Below are positions 27,537 to 36,208 of a stretch of DNA of 64,000 bases, one piece after another (position 1 is the first letter of the stretch; each line of letters starts with the position of its first letter). The translations under genes were made by a program, and so were the position numbers. Where the stretch lies: the NCBI GenBank assembly GCA_947446575.1, contig CANFHC010000005.1, positions 90,948 to 154,947 on the forward strand. Reading direction: 5' to 3'. Under the pieces are notes generated by a model. The model saw only the letters and a program-made list of their open reading frames with translations, was not told the origin of the DNA and made no database searches. The DNA is from Bacteriovoracaceae bacterium. GTDB taxonomy: Bacteria; Bdellovibrionota; Bacteriovoracia; Bacteriovoracales; Bacteriovoracaceae.

Positions 27537-28127
27537 ATGTTTAAGAACAATAAAGGATTTACTCTCGTAGAAGTCTTGGTAGCTTCCAGTATTCTAGGAA
27601 TTATTGCATTGGCAATGATGCAAATCACCAAGCAGCAAACTGATCAACAGGTGCAATCGAAAATATCGAGCGAACTAACTCAAATGAAGACTGAAATTCA
27701 AACTTATTTAACATCACCAGCACATTGTAATGCAAATTTTTATGGTAAAACATCTGCAGCCTCAACTCCTGCAGCTATATATAAATGTACGGTCTTCACA
27801 GCAGGAGCTTGCCATGTAACTCCAGGAACAGGGAGTTCTGTCGCACAACTTTCTGTAGACAATGCTGCAACATGGACAAGTCCAAATAGGGTAAGGATTT
27901 TTTCCTTAGCCATGTCTGTTATTCCTTTAACACCAACGGCTCCGGCGACTCAGATATTAACAATTGGGAGCATAACTGTTATATTTGAATCTAGAACTTC
28001 AAGATTAAAACCTGATAATACATATATTCTAACCAGAGAAACTTTTACATTTAAAGCACCAGTAGTTTTTAATGGTACTTCTGTCACTGGATGTCCTCAG
28101 TCTTGGAATTCGACAAGTCCATTTTAG
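27537..28127 (+). CDS. Prepilin-like protein (type IV/II pseudopilin)
   Basis: Protein of 196 residues. It begins MFKNNKGFTLVEVLVASS, a perfect class III prepilin leader: cleavage by prepilin peptidase after Gly7, methylated Phe, and Glu at position 5 of the mature chain. The hydrophobic helix continues to about residue 27. The mature head contains three or four Cys and Ser/Thr/Ala-rich stretches. AGAGG precedes the ATG by 10 bases. It could be a minor pilin or a type II secretion pseudopilin. No pilus assembly genes lie next to it. Confidence 0.9.
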   Translation: MFKNNKGFTLVEVLVASSILGIIALAMMQITKQQTDQQVQSKISSELTQMKTEIQTYLTSPAHCNANFYGKTSAASTPAAIYKCTVFTAGACHVTPGTGSSVAQLSVDNAATWTSPNRVRIFSLAMSVIPLTPTAPATQILTIGSITVIFESRTSRLKPDNTYILTRETFTFKAPVVFNGTSVTGCPQSWNSTSPF

Positions 28128-28747
28128 AGAGGTTTACAGTTAAATTTTATTCGAAAAAAAATCTACATCAACAAGGATCAGCAATAGTTCTAGCGCTTTT
28201 TGCGTTGACCGGTGTCGGTGTCTTAACGATGGTTATCATTCAGGCTAAGAAGAATGCGATCAGGATTGCTACGAAAAATACTGCCGATAAAGATGTAGAA
28301 AATGCGGTTGCTCGAATTGGGTCATTACTTTTAGCGCCTGATAGTTGCAAAGCCAATTTTGCAGGCTTACCTCAGACGGGAAGTCTTGCTTCTATTAAAA
28401 ATGGGGATTCATCAACCGCTATTGTATTAAACAATTGGGCCATGTACGGAGGAACCGTAACAACTAAAGCTCAACTTAATACTGCCAGCTACGCAATAAC
28501 AACTGCTCAGGCCGTTGGAGCAACATCATTTAAACCTGCTTTACTAACATTAACATTGAGATTCACGAAAAATTTAGGAGTTAATTCTAATGCTCCAGGA
28601 GTCGCCGCGATTGTTACGAGTGTGGTAAATTTTCGTGTTAACGCTTTTGTTGTAACCAATATTTATAATAATGTTACACGCACTTTAAATCCAAATACGA
28701 CAATTCTAGGTTGTGCAAAAAATCCTGCTTCAACAATTTCGTACTAA
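28091..28747 (+). CDS. Pilin-like (PilX-type) hydrophobic-N-terminus protein
   Basis: Up to 218 residues. The hydrophobic N-terminal helix QQGSAIVLALFALTGVGVLT and the region after it match the PilX-like minor pilins that accompany the gene before it. Both proteins share a Cys-containing stretch (DSCKANF here, HCNANF there). Start is uncertain: ATG at 28091 has no ribosome site; TTG at 28103 is poor; the best ribosome site (GAGAGG at 28127-28132) is 6 bases before a GTT codon at 28139, which would give a short, pilin-like leader. The ATG is given as the outer limit. Confidence 0.75.
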   Translation: MSSVLEFDKSILERFTVKFYSKKNLHQQGSAIVLALFALTGVGVLTMVIIQAKKNAIRIATKNTADKDVENAVARIGSLLLAPDSCKANFAGLPQTGSLASIKNGDSSTAIVLNNWAMYGGTVTTKAQLNTASYAITTAQAVGATSFKPALLTLTLRFTKNLGVNSNAPGVAAIVTSVVNFRVNAFVVTNIYNNVTRTLNPNTTILGCAKNPASTISY

Positions 28748-28749
28748 TT

Positions 28750-30246
28750 TTACTTAGTGAAAGATCTCAGGCTATTTAGTCTTATTATGTCTGTCTCTAG
28801 TTGAGAATTGTAAGGAAATATAGCTCGTTCTTCATCTAAAGTTTTTTGAGCATTTACAACATCTAGTTTTAATAAGTATTGCTCAAAAAGCAGTGAGTAC
28901 AAAATCGGATTTTTTTTGTATTGAATAATTTCTTCGTAAAGCCTACGGGGGGTGTTAAATTTAAATCCATAGTTCAAATTAAAAATTGATAAAAAAATGC
29001 AATAGGTAATTAAAATATTCTTAACATGCTTGCTTTTCTTATTTTTTAAAAAAATACCCAAAGCAAAAACGAGGGTCAAAATAAAGTAATACGTATAGCG
29101 ATCTGAAACATTCGACCAATAAAAAAAAGCAATTTTAGTAACACCACAATAAGGTAGCAGAAAAACAAAGGACATGACTGGTATTAATATCCATATTTTG
29201 TCACGACAGCTATATGCTAAAATAAACGGGAGTATGAAAAGTAGAAAAATGGCAGTGCCGTTTAAAAGGATATGATAATTAATATTGGGATAGATAAATT
29301 GCAAGTTAATTGGAATCAATACCTTTGAAAAATAATGCCATGGAGCTTGGCTGAATACTTGAATTCTATCAATTTTAACATCTGGTATTTTTTTATTTGA
29401 ATCGAATAAAAAATCGTAAAAGATCGTATCATTATCTGCTTGGATCTTTTGCAAGGGAGGAGAGTAGATATTTTCCATACCATTGTGAATAAAGTTTACC
29501 AAAGGACCTGTTTTGTCTATCGAATTATTCTTTTGCTGCGAAAGTGCTAAGGATGTTCCATGTATATTTATAATACCCACATAGAAGCTCATAAGGAAAA
29601 AAGGAACCATAAAAAGATAATATTTTTTTTTAGCCTCGCTGATCATAAAAATGGCTACAAAAAGAAACGGAGATAAGAGTGAAATACTTTTTGTCCAAAG
29701 TGAGAAGGTGAAAAAAATAAAAGCAACGAATATAAATGCTAAATTTTTCTTGTGAATAAACCTAAGGAGAAAGAGAAAAGATAATAGGAAAAATGAAAAA
29801 GAAACAATAGTTAAAAGCTGAAAAATCCAACTGACTGTTTCAACATGCAATGGATGTAGGAGAAAAATTAATGATAATAAAAACGGGTGGGGGAAATTAA
29901 ATATTTTTAAAATTCTTAAGACTAAATATGCATTTAAAGCGTGGAAAAAAATATTTAAGGATTTGTAAAAAGATAAACTATCCATTGGGCTATGTTTTAT
30001 GAGAAACCAGAAAAAACTGTATCCTAATGGCCAGCTTTTAAAAAATGGAGAATTAAAATTCCAAAATGACATCCATGATTTTGCTTGAAGCACTGAAGGA
30101 TTTAAAAAAATAAATCTTTCATCATCCCAAAAGAAATTTTGATTTAAATATGAGGTCCAAAATACGAGAAAAGATATTAAAAAGATTGCAAGGAATGCGT
30201 ATTTTTTTTGTTCTAGTTTTGACTCGAAATTTTTCTTAATATCCAT
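28750..30246 (-). CDS. GT-C type membrane glycosyltransferase-like protein
   Basis: Polytopic inner-membrane protein of 498 residues, about 11-12 membrane segments. The first external loop carries FFWDDERFI, the double-acid of GT-C lipid-phosphosugar-dependent transferases, and PLHVETVSWIF, the His-Glu-Val motif of the TMTC/PMT-like branch. A large periplasmic loop spans about 225-300. It could transfer a sugar from a polyprenyl donor to a surface polymer or protein. It is downstream of an ACP and an AMP-ligase on the same strand, separated by 52 bases. I see no strong ribosome site at the ATG. Confidence 0.75.
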   Translation of the reverse strand: MDIKKNFESKLEQKKYAFLAIFLISFLVFWTSYLNQNFFWDDERFIFLNPSVLQAKSWMSFWNFNSPFFKSWPLGYSFFWFLIKHSPMDSLSFYKSLNIFFHALNAYLVLRILKIFNFPHPFLLSLIFLLHPLHVETVSWIFQLLTIVSFSFFLLSFLFLLRFIHKKNLAFIFVAFIFFTFSLWTKSISLLSPFLFVAIFMISEAKKKYYLFMVPFFLMSFYVGIINIHGTSLALSQQKNNSIDKTGPLVNFIHNGMENIYSPPLQKIQADNDTIFYDFLFDSNKKIPDVKIDRIQVFSQAPWHYFSKVLIPINLQFIYPNINYHILLNGTAIFLLFILPFILAYSCRDKIWILIPVMSFVFLLPYCGVTKIAFFYWSNVSDRYTYYFILTLVFALGIFLKNKKSKHVKNILITYCIFLSIFNLNYGFKFNTPRRLYEEIIQYKKNPILYSLLFEQYLLKLDVVNAQKTLDEERAIFPYNSQLETDIIRLNSLRSFTK

Positions 30247-30298
30247 TGATAAATGTTAAGAGCAGTTAGCGCTAGAGTCAATCACGAGAAATAATTGA

Positions 30299-30535
30299 TC
30301 AAGATAGTGGGGTAATAGATTTTTCCATAAGCATTTTTATTTCTTTTAAGTTTTTAATATAAGTAATGTCTTTTACCTTAAATTTGAAGTTAAATTTTTT
30401 TTGAATTTTAATTATTAACTCTGCATGCTTCATAGAGTCCCATTCTGGAACTTGATTACGTTCTATATCTAAACTAGGAAAATTTGTTTTGAAAATTTCA
30501 TTGAAAAGTTCAAGTAGTTCGTTTGTGTTAATCAT
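30299..30535 (-). CDS. Acyl carrier protein
   Basis: Small protein of 78 residues. The phosphopantetheine site is WDSMKHAELI (DSM in place of the usual DSL), with Ser at about 34, and the four-helix pattern is intact. It overlaps the AMP-ligase gene by 4 bases (ATGA), so the ligase very likely loads it. Such stand-alone ACP plus ligase pairs occur in lipid, polyketide and D-alanine or amino-acid tailoring pathways. Confidence 0.88.
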   Translation of the reverse strand: MINTNELLELFNEIFKTNFPSLDIERNQVPEWDSMKHAELIIKIQKKFNFKFKVKDITYIKNLKEIKMLMEKSITPLS

Positions 30536-31884
30536 ACTATATCCATAAAGATTTTTTTTAGGAGGGCAAGTGATGTTTTGTTTCTCGAGTTTTTTGGGAT
30601 TGACTCAGTAGGAATAATCCTTGAGGGGTAGTGCAGAATAGATAAATGATCATTACAATATTTTCTGAAAGCTTCAATTGTCTTATCTTTTTTTAGAACG
30701 ATAAAAACACCGATATCCTCACCTTTATAGGCATCATCGATTGGAAATGTCGCTACATCTACTAAAATGTTTGATCTTAAATAGGCACTGTTAAGCTCAT
30801 CAGTATTAATTTTGATTCCGTTTTTATTAATAATGTTTTTGGAGCGTCCAACGAGCTTGTGAGCTTCAAACAGATCTCCAGTTTCAAAAAATCCATCAAG
30901 TGTCGAAACTTTTTCCCTCCAATAACCAGAAAACATGTACGGTGATTTTATCAATAATTCTCTTTCATTTGAAAACTTATGTTCACAATTCCAAAATTGA
31001 TCAAAGACGCTGTCTTCTGTCGGTGATTCTATTTTACGACAAGCAAACCACCCTAACATTTCTGTCGCTCCATAAACATCGTAAAAAGAAACGAGTTTTA
31101 ACCAGGAGAGGATGTGTTTGATTTTCTCTTTTTTTAATGGCGCACTTGCACAATGAACTCTTTTTAGAGAGTCATTTTTTATTTCATCGGAGAAACCTAA
31201 GATGAATTCCCAATGGCCAGGAACAGAACTAAAAAAGGTAATATTTTTATCAGATATAAAATGGCTAAAATTACCCGCGAATTCAATGGTCATTTTTTGA
31301 GCTATATAAAAATTTTCAGCATAAAAAAGTGGGAAGAGGCTGTTGCAAATTAATCCATGCCCAAAAAAAGTAGGAAGAAAACATAGTGAATTTTTTATTT
31401 CAGCCGATGAGATTTGCTGTTGAAGAGTTTCTAATTTAAGTACCAAAGCTTTTTTTGAAATGAGAACTCCTTTTGGAGTTCCAGTTGTACCAGAAGTGAA
31501 AAGCACGATGGCCATTCCTACTAATTCACTTTGCGATTCAGTATAACGTTTATGGGTTCCTGTACTATCAATTATTAGATTGGCCCTAGAGAACAAGACA
31601 ACTCTTTCGATATCATCTGCATGTTGACTTTCGTCAAGAGGGATAACGGTGACACCTAGAAAGTACAAAGCCAAAAAATCGATAAAGAATTCGATTGAAT
31701 TATTTTTCAATAAGACAACACAATGACCTGGATTTAAATGATTAACTAATGAATGTGATTCCATTTTTTTTATTATGGCAAATTTGAATTGCTCAGGGCT
31801 TAAGGCAATCCCTGTATCAATTTCAGAAATAGAGGATAGACTTGAAGCGAGTATTTCTGCTAAGTTTAGATTAGTTAATTTCAT
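30532..31884 (-). CDS. AMP-binding (acyl/aminoacyl-adenylate) ligase
   Basis: ANL-superfamily ligase of 450 residues. Motifs: LFTSGTTGTPKGVL (A3, phosphate loop), YGATEMLGW (A5), GRSKNIINKNGIKINTDEL (A7-A8 hinge) and a final Lys region near IPKNSRNKTSL (A10). It is shorter than most acyl-CoA synthetases. The start has a weak ribosome site. Its partner is the ACP gene, so the product is probably loaded on that carrier. Acyl or amino-acid substrate is not deducible by eye. Confidence 0.88.
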   Translation of the reverse strand: MKLTNLNLAEILASSLSSISEIDTGIALSPEQFKFAIIKKMESHSLVNHLNPGHCVVLLKNNSIEFFIDFLALYFLGVTVIPLDESQHADDIERVVLFSRANLIIDSTGTHKRYTESQSELVGMAIVLFTSGTTGTPKGVLISKKALVLKLETLQQQISSAEIKNSLCFLPTFFGHGLICNSLFPLFYAENFYIAQKMTIEFAGNFSHFISDKNITFFSSVPGHWEFILGFSDEIKNDSLKRVHCASAPLKKEKIKHILSWLKLVSFYDVYGATEMLGWFACRKIESPTEDSVFDQFWNCEHKFSNERELLIKSPYMFSGYWREKVSTLDGFFETGDLFEAHKLVGRSKNIINKNGIKINTDELNSAYLRSNILVDVATFPIDDAYKGEDIGVFIVLKKDKTIEAFRKYCNDHLSILHYPSRIIPTESIPKNSRNKTSLALLKKIFMDIV

Positions 31885-31972
31885 TTTATTTTTGAACTCA
31901 GATTATTTATGACCCCAAACTCCTTTTCATTATTTTTATTCTATATACATATTTACTTAATTGCTTTATTTG

Positions 31973-32062
31973 TTAAGCCTTAATCCCTAATGATTTTTTT
32001 GATCCCAGCGATGCACAATTATTATTTTCTAATATGAGCGTATCAAGCAGTAACCATTTCAC
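31973..32062 (-). CDS. Possible 29-residue leader-like peptide
   Basis: GTG frame of 29 codons. AAAGGAGA lies 9 bases before the GTG, a near-perfect ribosome site. The product (VKWLLLDTLILENNNC then a Ser/Lys-rich end) has no known family. The frame ends 89 bases before the ligase start. It could also be the residue of a decayed gene. Confidence 0.2.
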   Translation of the reverse strand: MKWLLLDTLILENNNCASLGSKKSLGIKA

Positions 32063-32104
32063 TATTGATTATCTCCTTTAAATCTACTATTTCTTAAATT
32101 ATTT

Positions 32105-32545
32105 AAATACATATTTCCAAACTCGTCTCACAATTCAGGTTGGTTTCACTTGTCGCTAGTAGGTATTTCGATTTTTTTTCAACAAACCTCTTGCATTGTT
32201 GACTGTAATGCTCAAGAAGAAGTGGCTCAAATATCACTTTAAGATTATCTTACAAATACATTTTTATATTCCCTTTTTTGCTGGCTTTTTTTAAGAATAG
32301 AGTCATCTCTTAAATCAATATTCCTCTCCAATGGATACTTTAAATGCATTAAGGGATTCTGGATCATTTTTGGTTTTAATTCCATTGGGTATTTTTCTTT
32401 ATGATTTTTTTATAATTAAAATTGGTCTCGATATACAGTCGTGTAAATAGAAAAATTATCTTCTTTTGTTAAAAAATTATATTTTTTTAAAACAATGCCA
32501 TTTTTATTCTGTACAATAAAAATATTAATTTCGGTTTTATCTATT
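32105..32545 (-). pseudogene. Possible decayed gene
   Basis: Reading the minus strand, segments such as INIFIVQNKNGIVLKKYNFL, then IKTKNDPESLNAFKVSIGEEY (one frame on), then NIDLRDDSILKKSQQKREY, then KRFVEKKSKYLLATSETNL appear in succession with stops and frame changes between them. Their composition resembles protein and not random AT-rich sequence, but this is a judgement by eye. Original function cannot be told. Confidence 0.35.
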
Positions 32546-32565
32546 CGGCTTTTTAGGAGAAAGGA

Positions 32566-33555
32566 ATGCAGAAAATAATTTATGCTTATATTTTTTTAGT
32601 ATTGGCAACTTCGGCAGGGGCTAAGGTGATAAAAGTTGGGTCGTCTCCTACGGCTAGTTCCGCTGGAATTTATCTAGCAAAAGAAAGAGGTTATTTTAAA
32701 GAACAAGGATTAGATGTTGAGATTACTGATTTTAATAATTCAGGTGCCCCCATGACTGTTTTATTGTCTAAAGGGGAACTAGACGTTGGAGCAGGGAACA
32801 TAACTGCAGGTCTATTTAATGCTATTATTCAAGGATTAAAATTTAAAATTGTTGCAGACAAGGGACACTTAGAAAAAAATAAAGATTATCTTTCTTTAAT
32901 TGTGAGAAATGAACACATAAAATCTGGAAGATATAAAAGCTTTAAAGATTTGAAGGGATTTAAAATGGGACTCACTTCACTAGATGGAGTTTCCCAAGAA
33001 ATCTTAACGGAGAAATTTTTAAAACTTGGCGGGTTGAAACTTGAAGATGTAACTTTTGTAAAAGCTTCCTATGCTGAAATGAATATTGCCCTAAAATCAG
33101 GTGCTATTGATGCCACTATACAAATTGAACCGTTTTTAACAAAAGCTGTCTCTGAATCAATTGCAACGAATGTTGGAGGTGGATCTGTTGCTTATTTAAA
33201 TCAACAAAGTGGAGCTCTCTTTTATTCCCCGCAATTTTCTAAAGAGCGAATGGAGGAGGCACAAAAGTTTATGGTGGCATACAGTAAAGGCATTCGCGAT
33301 TACAACCTGGCCGTTGAAAAAAATATCGGTAAAAAAGCGGTTATAGATGATTTAAAGAAATCTATTAAAATTGATGATGCCCTCGTGTGGGAAAAGATGG
33401 CAGTAGTGGGATTGAATAATTTTGGTAAATTAAACTTATCGCAACTTAAAGACGATATAGTTTGGTATGAGAATCGTTATGTAAAGAGCAAGCTTAATCT
33501 TGATGAGATAGTTGATGAATCATTTTCAAAATATGCAGAAGAAAAATTGAAATGA
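32566..33555 (+). CDS. ABC transporter substrate-binding protein, SsuA/ThiY/NMT1 type
   Basis: Periplasmic binding protein of 329 residues with signal peptide (cleavage after SAGA). NMT1/SsuA signs: KVGSSPTASSAGIYLAKERGYFKEQGLDVEI at the start, DVGAGN and FKDLKGFKMGLTSLDG. It feeds the ATPase and permease after it (overlapping ATGA starts). Substrates in this family are sulfonates, nitrate, or the thiamine precursor HMP. I saw no thiamine riboswitch upstream. AGGAGAAAGG precedes the ATG. Confidence 0.88.
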   Translation: MQKIIYAYIFLVLATSAGAKVIKVGSSPTASSAGIYLAKERGYFKEQGLDVEITDFNNSGAPMTVLLSKGELDVGAGNITAGLFNAIIQGLKFKIVADKGHLEKNKDYLSLIVRNEHIKSGRYKSFKDLKGFKMGLTSLDGVSQEILTEKFLKLGGLKLEDVTFVKASYAEMNIALKSGAIDATIQIEPFLTKAVSESIATNVGGGSVAYLNQQSGALFYSPQFSKERMEEAQKFMVAYSKGIRDYNLAVEKNIGKKAVIDDLKKSIKIDDALVWEKMAVVGLNNFGKLNLSQLKDDIVWYENRYVKSKLNLDEIVDESFSKYAEEKLK

Positions 33556-34277
33556 TTAAATCATTAAGCATAAATAATATTTCACATGAGTTTGCTCAAA
33601 ATGTTATTTTGCAAGATCTCTCTCTAGAGATTGAGCACGGTTCAATTCATGCTTTGATAGGAACAACAGGGGCTGGAAAGAGTTTATTACTTAGACTTAT
33701 TTCAGGTTTAACAGATTTGCAAAATGGAAGTATTGAAACTGATAAACAAAAACTTTCATTTGTTTTTCAGAATAATTCTTTTTTGCCGTGGCTGACGATT
33801 GAAAAAAATCTAGAACTCTCTACAAAACTAAAAACCTCTGAAATGATAATGCTTTTAAGGAAATTTAATTTGTTAGATTATCTGAAGATGTATCCAAAAC
33901 ATTTATCAGGAGGAACAATTCAAAAATTCAACCTTCTACGGGCTTTTTTGAACAAGTCGGAGATTGTCTTATTGGACGAACCTTTTTCTTATCTCGATAT
34001 TATTCAGCGCGAAGATTTATACAATGCTGCATTGGATCTTTGGAAAGAATATAGGCCAACTATATTAATGGTTACACATGATATAGATGAAGCATTATAT
34101 TTATCGCATAAAATTTCATTTTTATCGAAAAAAGAAAAGCGTATTAAAATGACTCTTTCTATTGGAGAGAATCAAAAGTCTTTACCAATAACTAATTTAG
34201 TAGAAGAAAGATTAAAGAAAGATTATTTGAACAATTTTAAAATACTTCGAGATCTATTGGCAGAGGATGTAAGATGA
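33552..34277 (+). CDS. ABC transporter ATP-binding protein, SsuB/TauB/ThiZ type
   Basis: Cytoplasmic ATPase of 241 residues. Walker A GTTGAGKS, Q loop FVFQNNSFLPWLT, signature LSGGTIQKF (the family norm is LSGGMRQR), Walker B IVLLDEPFSYLD and switch VTHDIDEAL. All catalytic residues are present, so it is probably active despite the unusual signature tail. It overlaps both neighbours by 4 bases. Confidence 0.9.
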   Translation: MIKSLSINNISHEFAQNVILQDLSLEIEHGSIHALIGTTGAGKSLLLRLISGLTDLQNGSIETDKQKLSFVFQNNSFLPWLTIEKNLELSTKLKTSEMIMLLRKFNLLDYLKMYPKHLSGGTIQKFNLLRAFLNKSEIVLLDEPFSYLDIIQREDLYNAALDLWKEYRPTILMVTHDIDEALYLSHKISFLSKKEKRIKMTLSIGENQKSLPITNLVEERLKKDYLNNFKILRDLLAEDVR

Positions 34278-35014
34278 AAAAATCGTTATTGCCTCTGTTT
34301 ATTATCGCAATATTTTGGCATTTGTTATGTTATTTGACTATTGTTGATCCTGCCTTTTTTCCAACCCCACTTTCTATCTTTAAAAATACTTTTATGCTTT
34401 TAAGCAGGGATCATCTTTTAATACAGGTTTATTATAGTTTAAAACGATTAATAATTGCCTTTGGCTTATCAGCACCACTCGCAATAGTTTTGGCAATGGT
34501 CGTTGCTCACTTTAAAAAAATAGATGACTTTATAAATCCCATTGTTGCTTTTACTTTTCCGCTGCCCAAGGTTGCCCTTTATCCACTTCTCTTGCTTATC
34601 TTTGGAATTGATGACCTTTCAAAGATTGCCTTAATCGGAGTAGGCATTTTTTATCTAATTTTTATTAACCTAAGAGTTGGCATTAAAAGCTTGCTTAATG
34701 GCCAGGCCAATGATGTTGTGAAAATTTATAAATTAGATAATGTAAACTATCTTTGGAATTTTTTACTCAAGGGAAGTCAACTTGAACTCTTGACGGGGTT
34801 AAAACTTGGTTTAAATTACGGTCTCACGTTAGTAGTTGTAAGTGAATTTTCAACAAGTAATAATGGAATTGGTTATTACATTTGGAGATCGTGGGATCAA
34901 TTTAAAATTATTAACGTTTATTCTGGAATACTTGTTCTTTCTCTTGTTGGTTTGATTTTTTATTTCTTTTTTAATTACCTAATAGATCGTGCTCAAAAAA
35001 ATATGATTATTTGA
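34274..35014 (+). CDS. ABC transporter permease, SsuC/TauC/ThiX type
   Basis: Inner-membrane permease of 246 residues with about six membrane segments. It shows the family N-terminal PAFFPTPLSIF, a central PLPKVALYPLLLLIFG and the ending segment LKLGLNYGLTLVVVSEF. The EAA loop is degenerate, with the Gly replaced, but the position is right. Last gene of the three-gene transporter operon. Confidence 0.88.
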   Translation: MKKSLLPLFIIAIFWHLLCYLTIVDPAFFPTPLSIFKNTFMLLSRDHLLIQVYYSLKRLIIAFGLSAPLAIVLAMVVAHFKKIDDFINPIVAFTFPLPKVALYPLLLLIFGIDDLSKIALIGVGIFYLIFINLRVGIKSLLNGQANDVVKIYKLDNVNYLWNFLLKGSQLELLTGLKLGLNYGLTLVVVSEFSTSNNGIGYYIWRSWDQFKIINVYSGILVLSLVGLIFYFFFNYLIDRAQKNMII

Positions 35015-35091
35015 CAGAGGAATTGTTAATTAAGTATTAAATGTCCAACACACCTTTATAAGCATGTTGGAATAAAGCTTGGAAACTTTTT

Positions 35092-35685
35092 CTATCCTAA
35101 AATATTTGAAATAAAATCTGAATGCAGCGGTATCTTCAAAAATGCTGAAACACCCAAAATAATCCCTAACGAACTTAGCGATAGAGCAAAATAGAATAGC
35201 TGCTTCTTCTGAGTCAATGCCGTTAACCCAAACATCGCAATTGAAATTGAAAGAATTGCTTCTGTCATATCAAATTGATCATCGAATACATTCATATCAT
35301 CGTATGATTTTTCTTGAGCTTCAGCTGACGCCTTAATTTCATTTTTTTCTTTTTCATATCTTTCAACTTTAGCTTTGTAGTTATTGATCTTTTTTTCAAT
35401 TTCAACTTTAGCAGATAGATTAGTTGTCGATATTAATTGAGTGTTAAGAAGTTCAATTGTATTTTCACTTAGGTTTTGCTTTGTACTTTTGGATTGAAAG
35501 TACGTCCAATCGCTTACTGATTTCGATTGTGCCTTGGCCATATTTTGTACAATATTTCCGCCTTTAATATTACAAAGGGCCATGAAGGTTGCAGTAAGAG
35601 CTACAAAAATTGCGATTCTAGAATTGAGTTTGCTTTCGCTTGCATGTTCAAGTGATTCATTTATTGTTTCGTCTAATTCGCTCAT
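35092..35685 (-). CDS. DUF4337 family membrane protein
   Basis: Protein of 197 residues. An N-terminal soluble segment, a membrane helix at about 24-41 (IAIFVALTATFMALCNI), a coiled-coil-like middle (KVEIEKKINNYKAKVERYEKE) and two helices near the end. This plan and the opening residues match DUF4337, whose function is unknown. AGGAGA lies 7 bases before the ATG. Convergent with the ABC operon. Confidence 0.8.
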   Translation of the reverse strand: MSELDETINESLEHASESKLNSRIAIFVALTATFMALCNIKGGNIVQNMAKAQSKSVSDWTYFQSKSTKQNLSENTIELLNTQLISTTNLSAKVEIEKKINNYKAKVERYEKEKNEIKASAEAQEKSYDDMNVFDDQFDMTEAILSISIAMFGLTALTQKKQLFYFALSLSSLGIILGVSAFLKIPLHSDFISNILG

Positions 35686-35873
35686 TATTTAATCTCCTGC
35701 TAATATTGGATAATTTTGATTAGTTTAGGATCAATTACACTATAAATCCACAGCGTTATTCCATAGGCTTTATCCCATTAATTTTTTTTAATGAGAAATG
35801 AACCTTATTTTAATCCCACAAGACTAGCATTAACTTAAGCCACGAATGATCGAGGCACTTAGGAGTAAGACTC

Positions 35874-36152
35874 ATGAAAACATTATTAGCAGCCATAGTT
35901 CTTTTGACAGTATCTTCAGTAATGGCAGGTGAAAGTACAAAAACAGATGCTTTAGCTGTCGATTCAGCTTGTACACTAGAAGCTCAAACGGCTAATTGTG
36001 GGAACGAAAAAGTTGGATCAGGACTTAGAAAATGTATCCATGCTTATAAAAAAGAGCATAAAAAAGATTTCAAAATTGGTGATGGATGTAAATCAGCTTT
36101 AAAAAAATTACGTGAGGATAGTAAAGAAGAAAAAATAGAAAAAAAGAAGTAA
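35874..36152 (+). CDS. Small secreted Cys-containing protein
   Basis: Protein of 92 residues. Signal peptide MKTLLAAIVLLTVSSVMAG with cleavage after MAG; the mature part has four Cys and a basic, Lys-rich end (about 14 Lys in the last 35 residues). AGGAGTAAGA precedes the ATG. The pattern could be a disulphide-bonded periplasmic or secreted factor. I do not recognise a family. Confidence 0.6.
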   Translation: MKTLLAAIVLLTVSSVMAGESTKTDALAVDSACTLEAQTANCGNEKVGSGLRKCIHAYKKEHKKDFKIGDGCKSALKKLREDSKEEKIEKKK

Positions 36153-36170
36153 TATTTATTCGATTGAATA

Positions 36171-36196
36171 TGGCACCGTCTTCAGAAGCGGTGCCA
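36171..36196. terminator. Hairpin between convergent genes
   Basis: TGGCACCG-tcttcagaag-CGGTGCCA, extended by CTTC/GAAG pairs around a bulge. It lies between the convergent small secreted gene and nagB-II. There is no T tract, so termination would be of the bidirectional, factor-assisted kind. Confidence 0.55.
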
Positions 36197-36208
36197 CATA
36201 CTTTAAAA

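Larger units (their letters stand above)
31885..32565. other. 681-base AT-rich gap with apparent gene decay on the minus strand
   Basis: No intact gene. On the minus strand four open stretches with coding-like composition follow one another in different frames (about 32540-32420, 32415-32330, 32340-32255, 32240-32110), each ended by a stop. They are listed as a possible pseudogene. A 29-codon frame with a strong ribosome site is at 31973-32062. On the plus strand only the promoter and ribosome site of the gene at 32566 are expected. Confidence 0.45.

Noticed and set aside
30900..31121. Plus-strand frame of 73 codons within the AMP-ligase gene
   Set aside because: Antisense shadow; the minus frame carries all ligase motifs.
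32430..32565. Thiamine (TPP) riboswitch before the NMT1-type binding-protein gene
   Set aside because: No CTGAGA or other TPP core elements are seen in the leader, so the substrate cannot be assigned to thiamine precursor.
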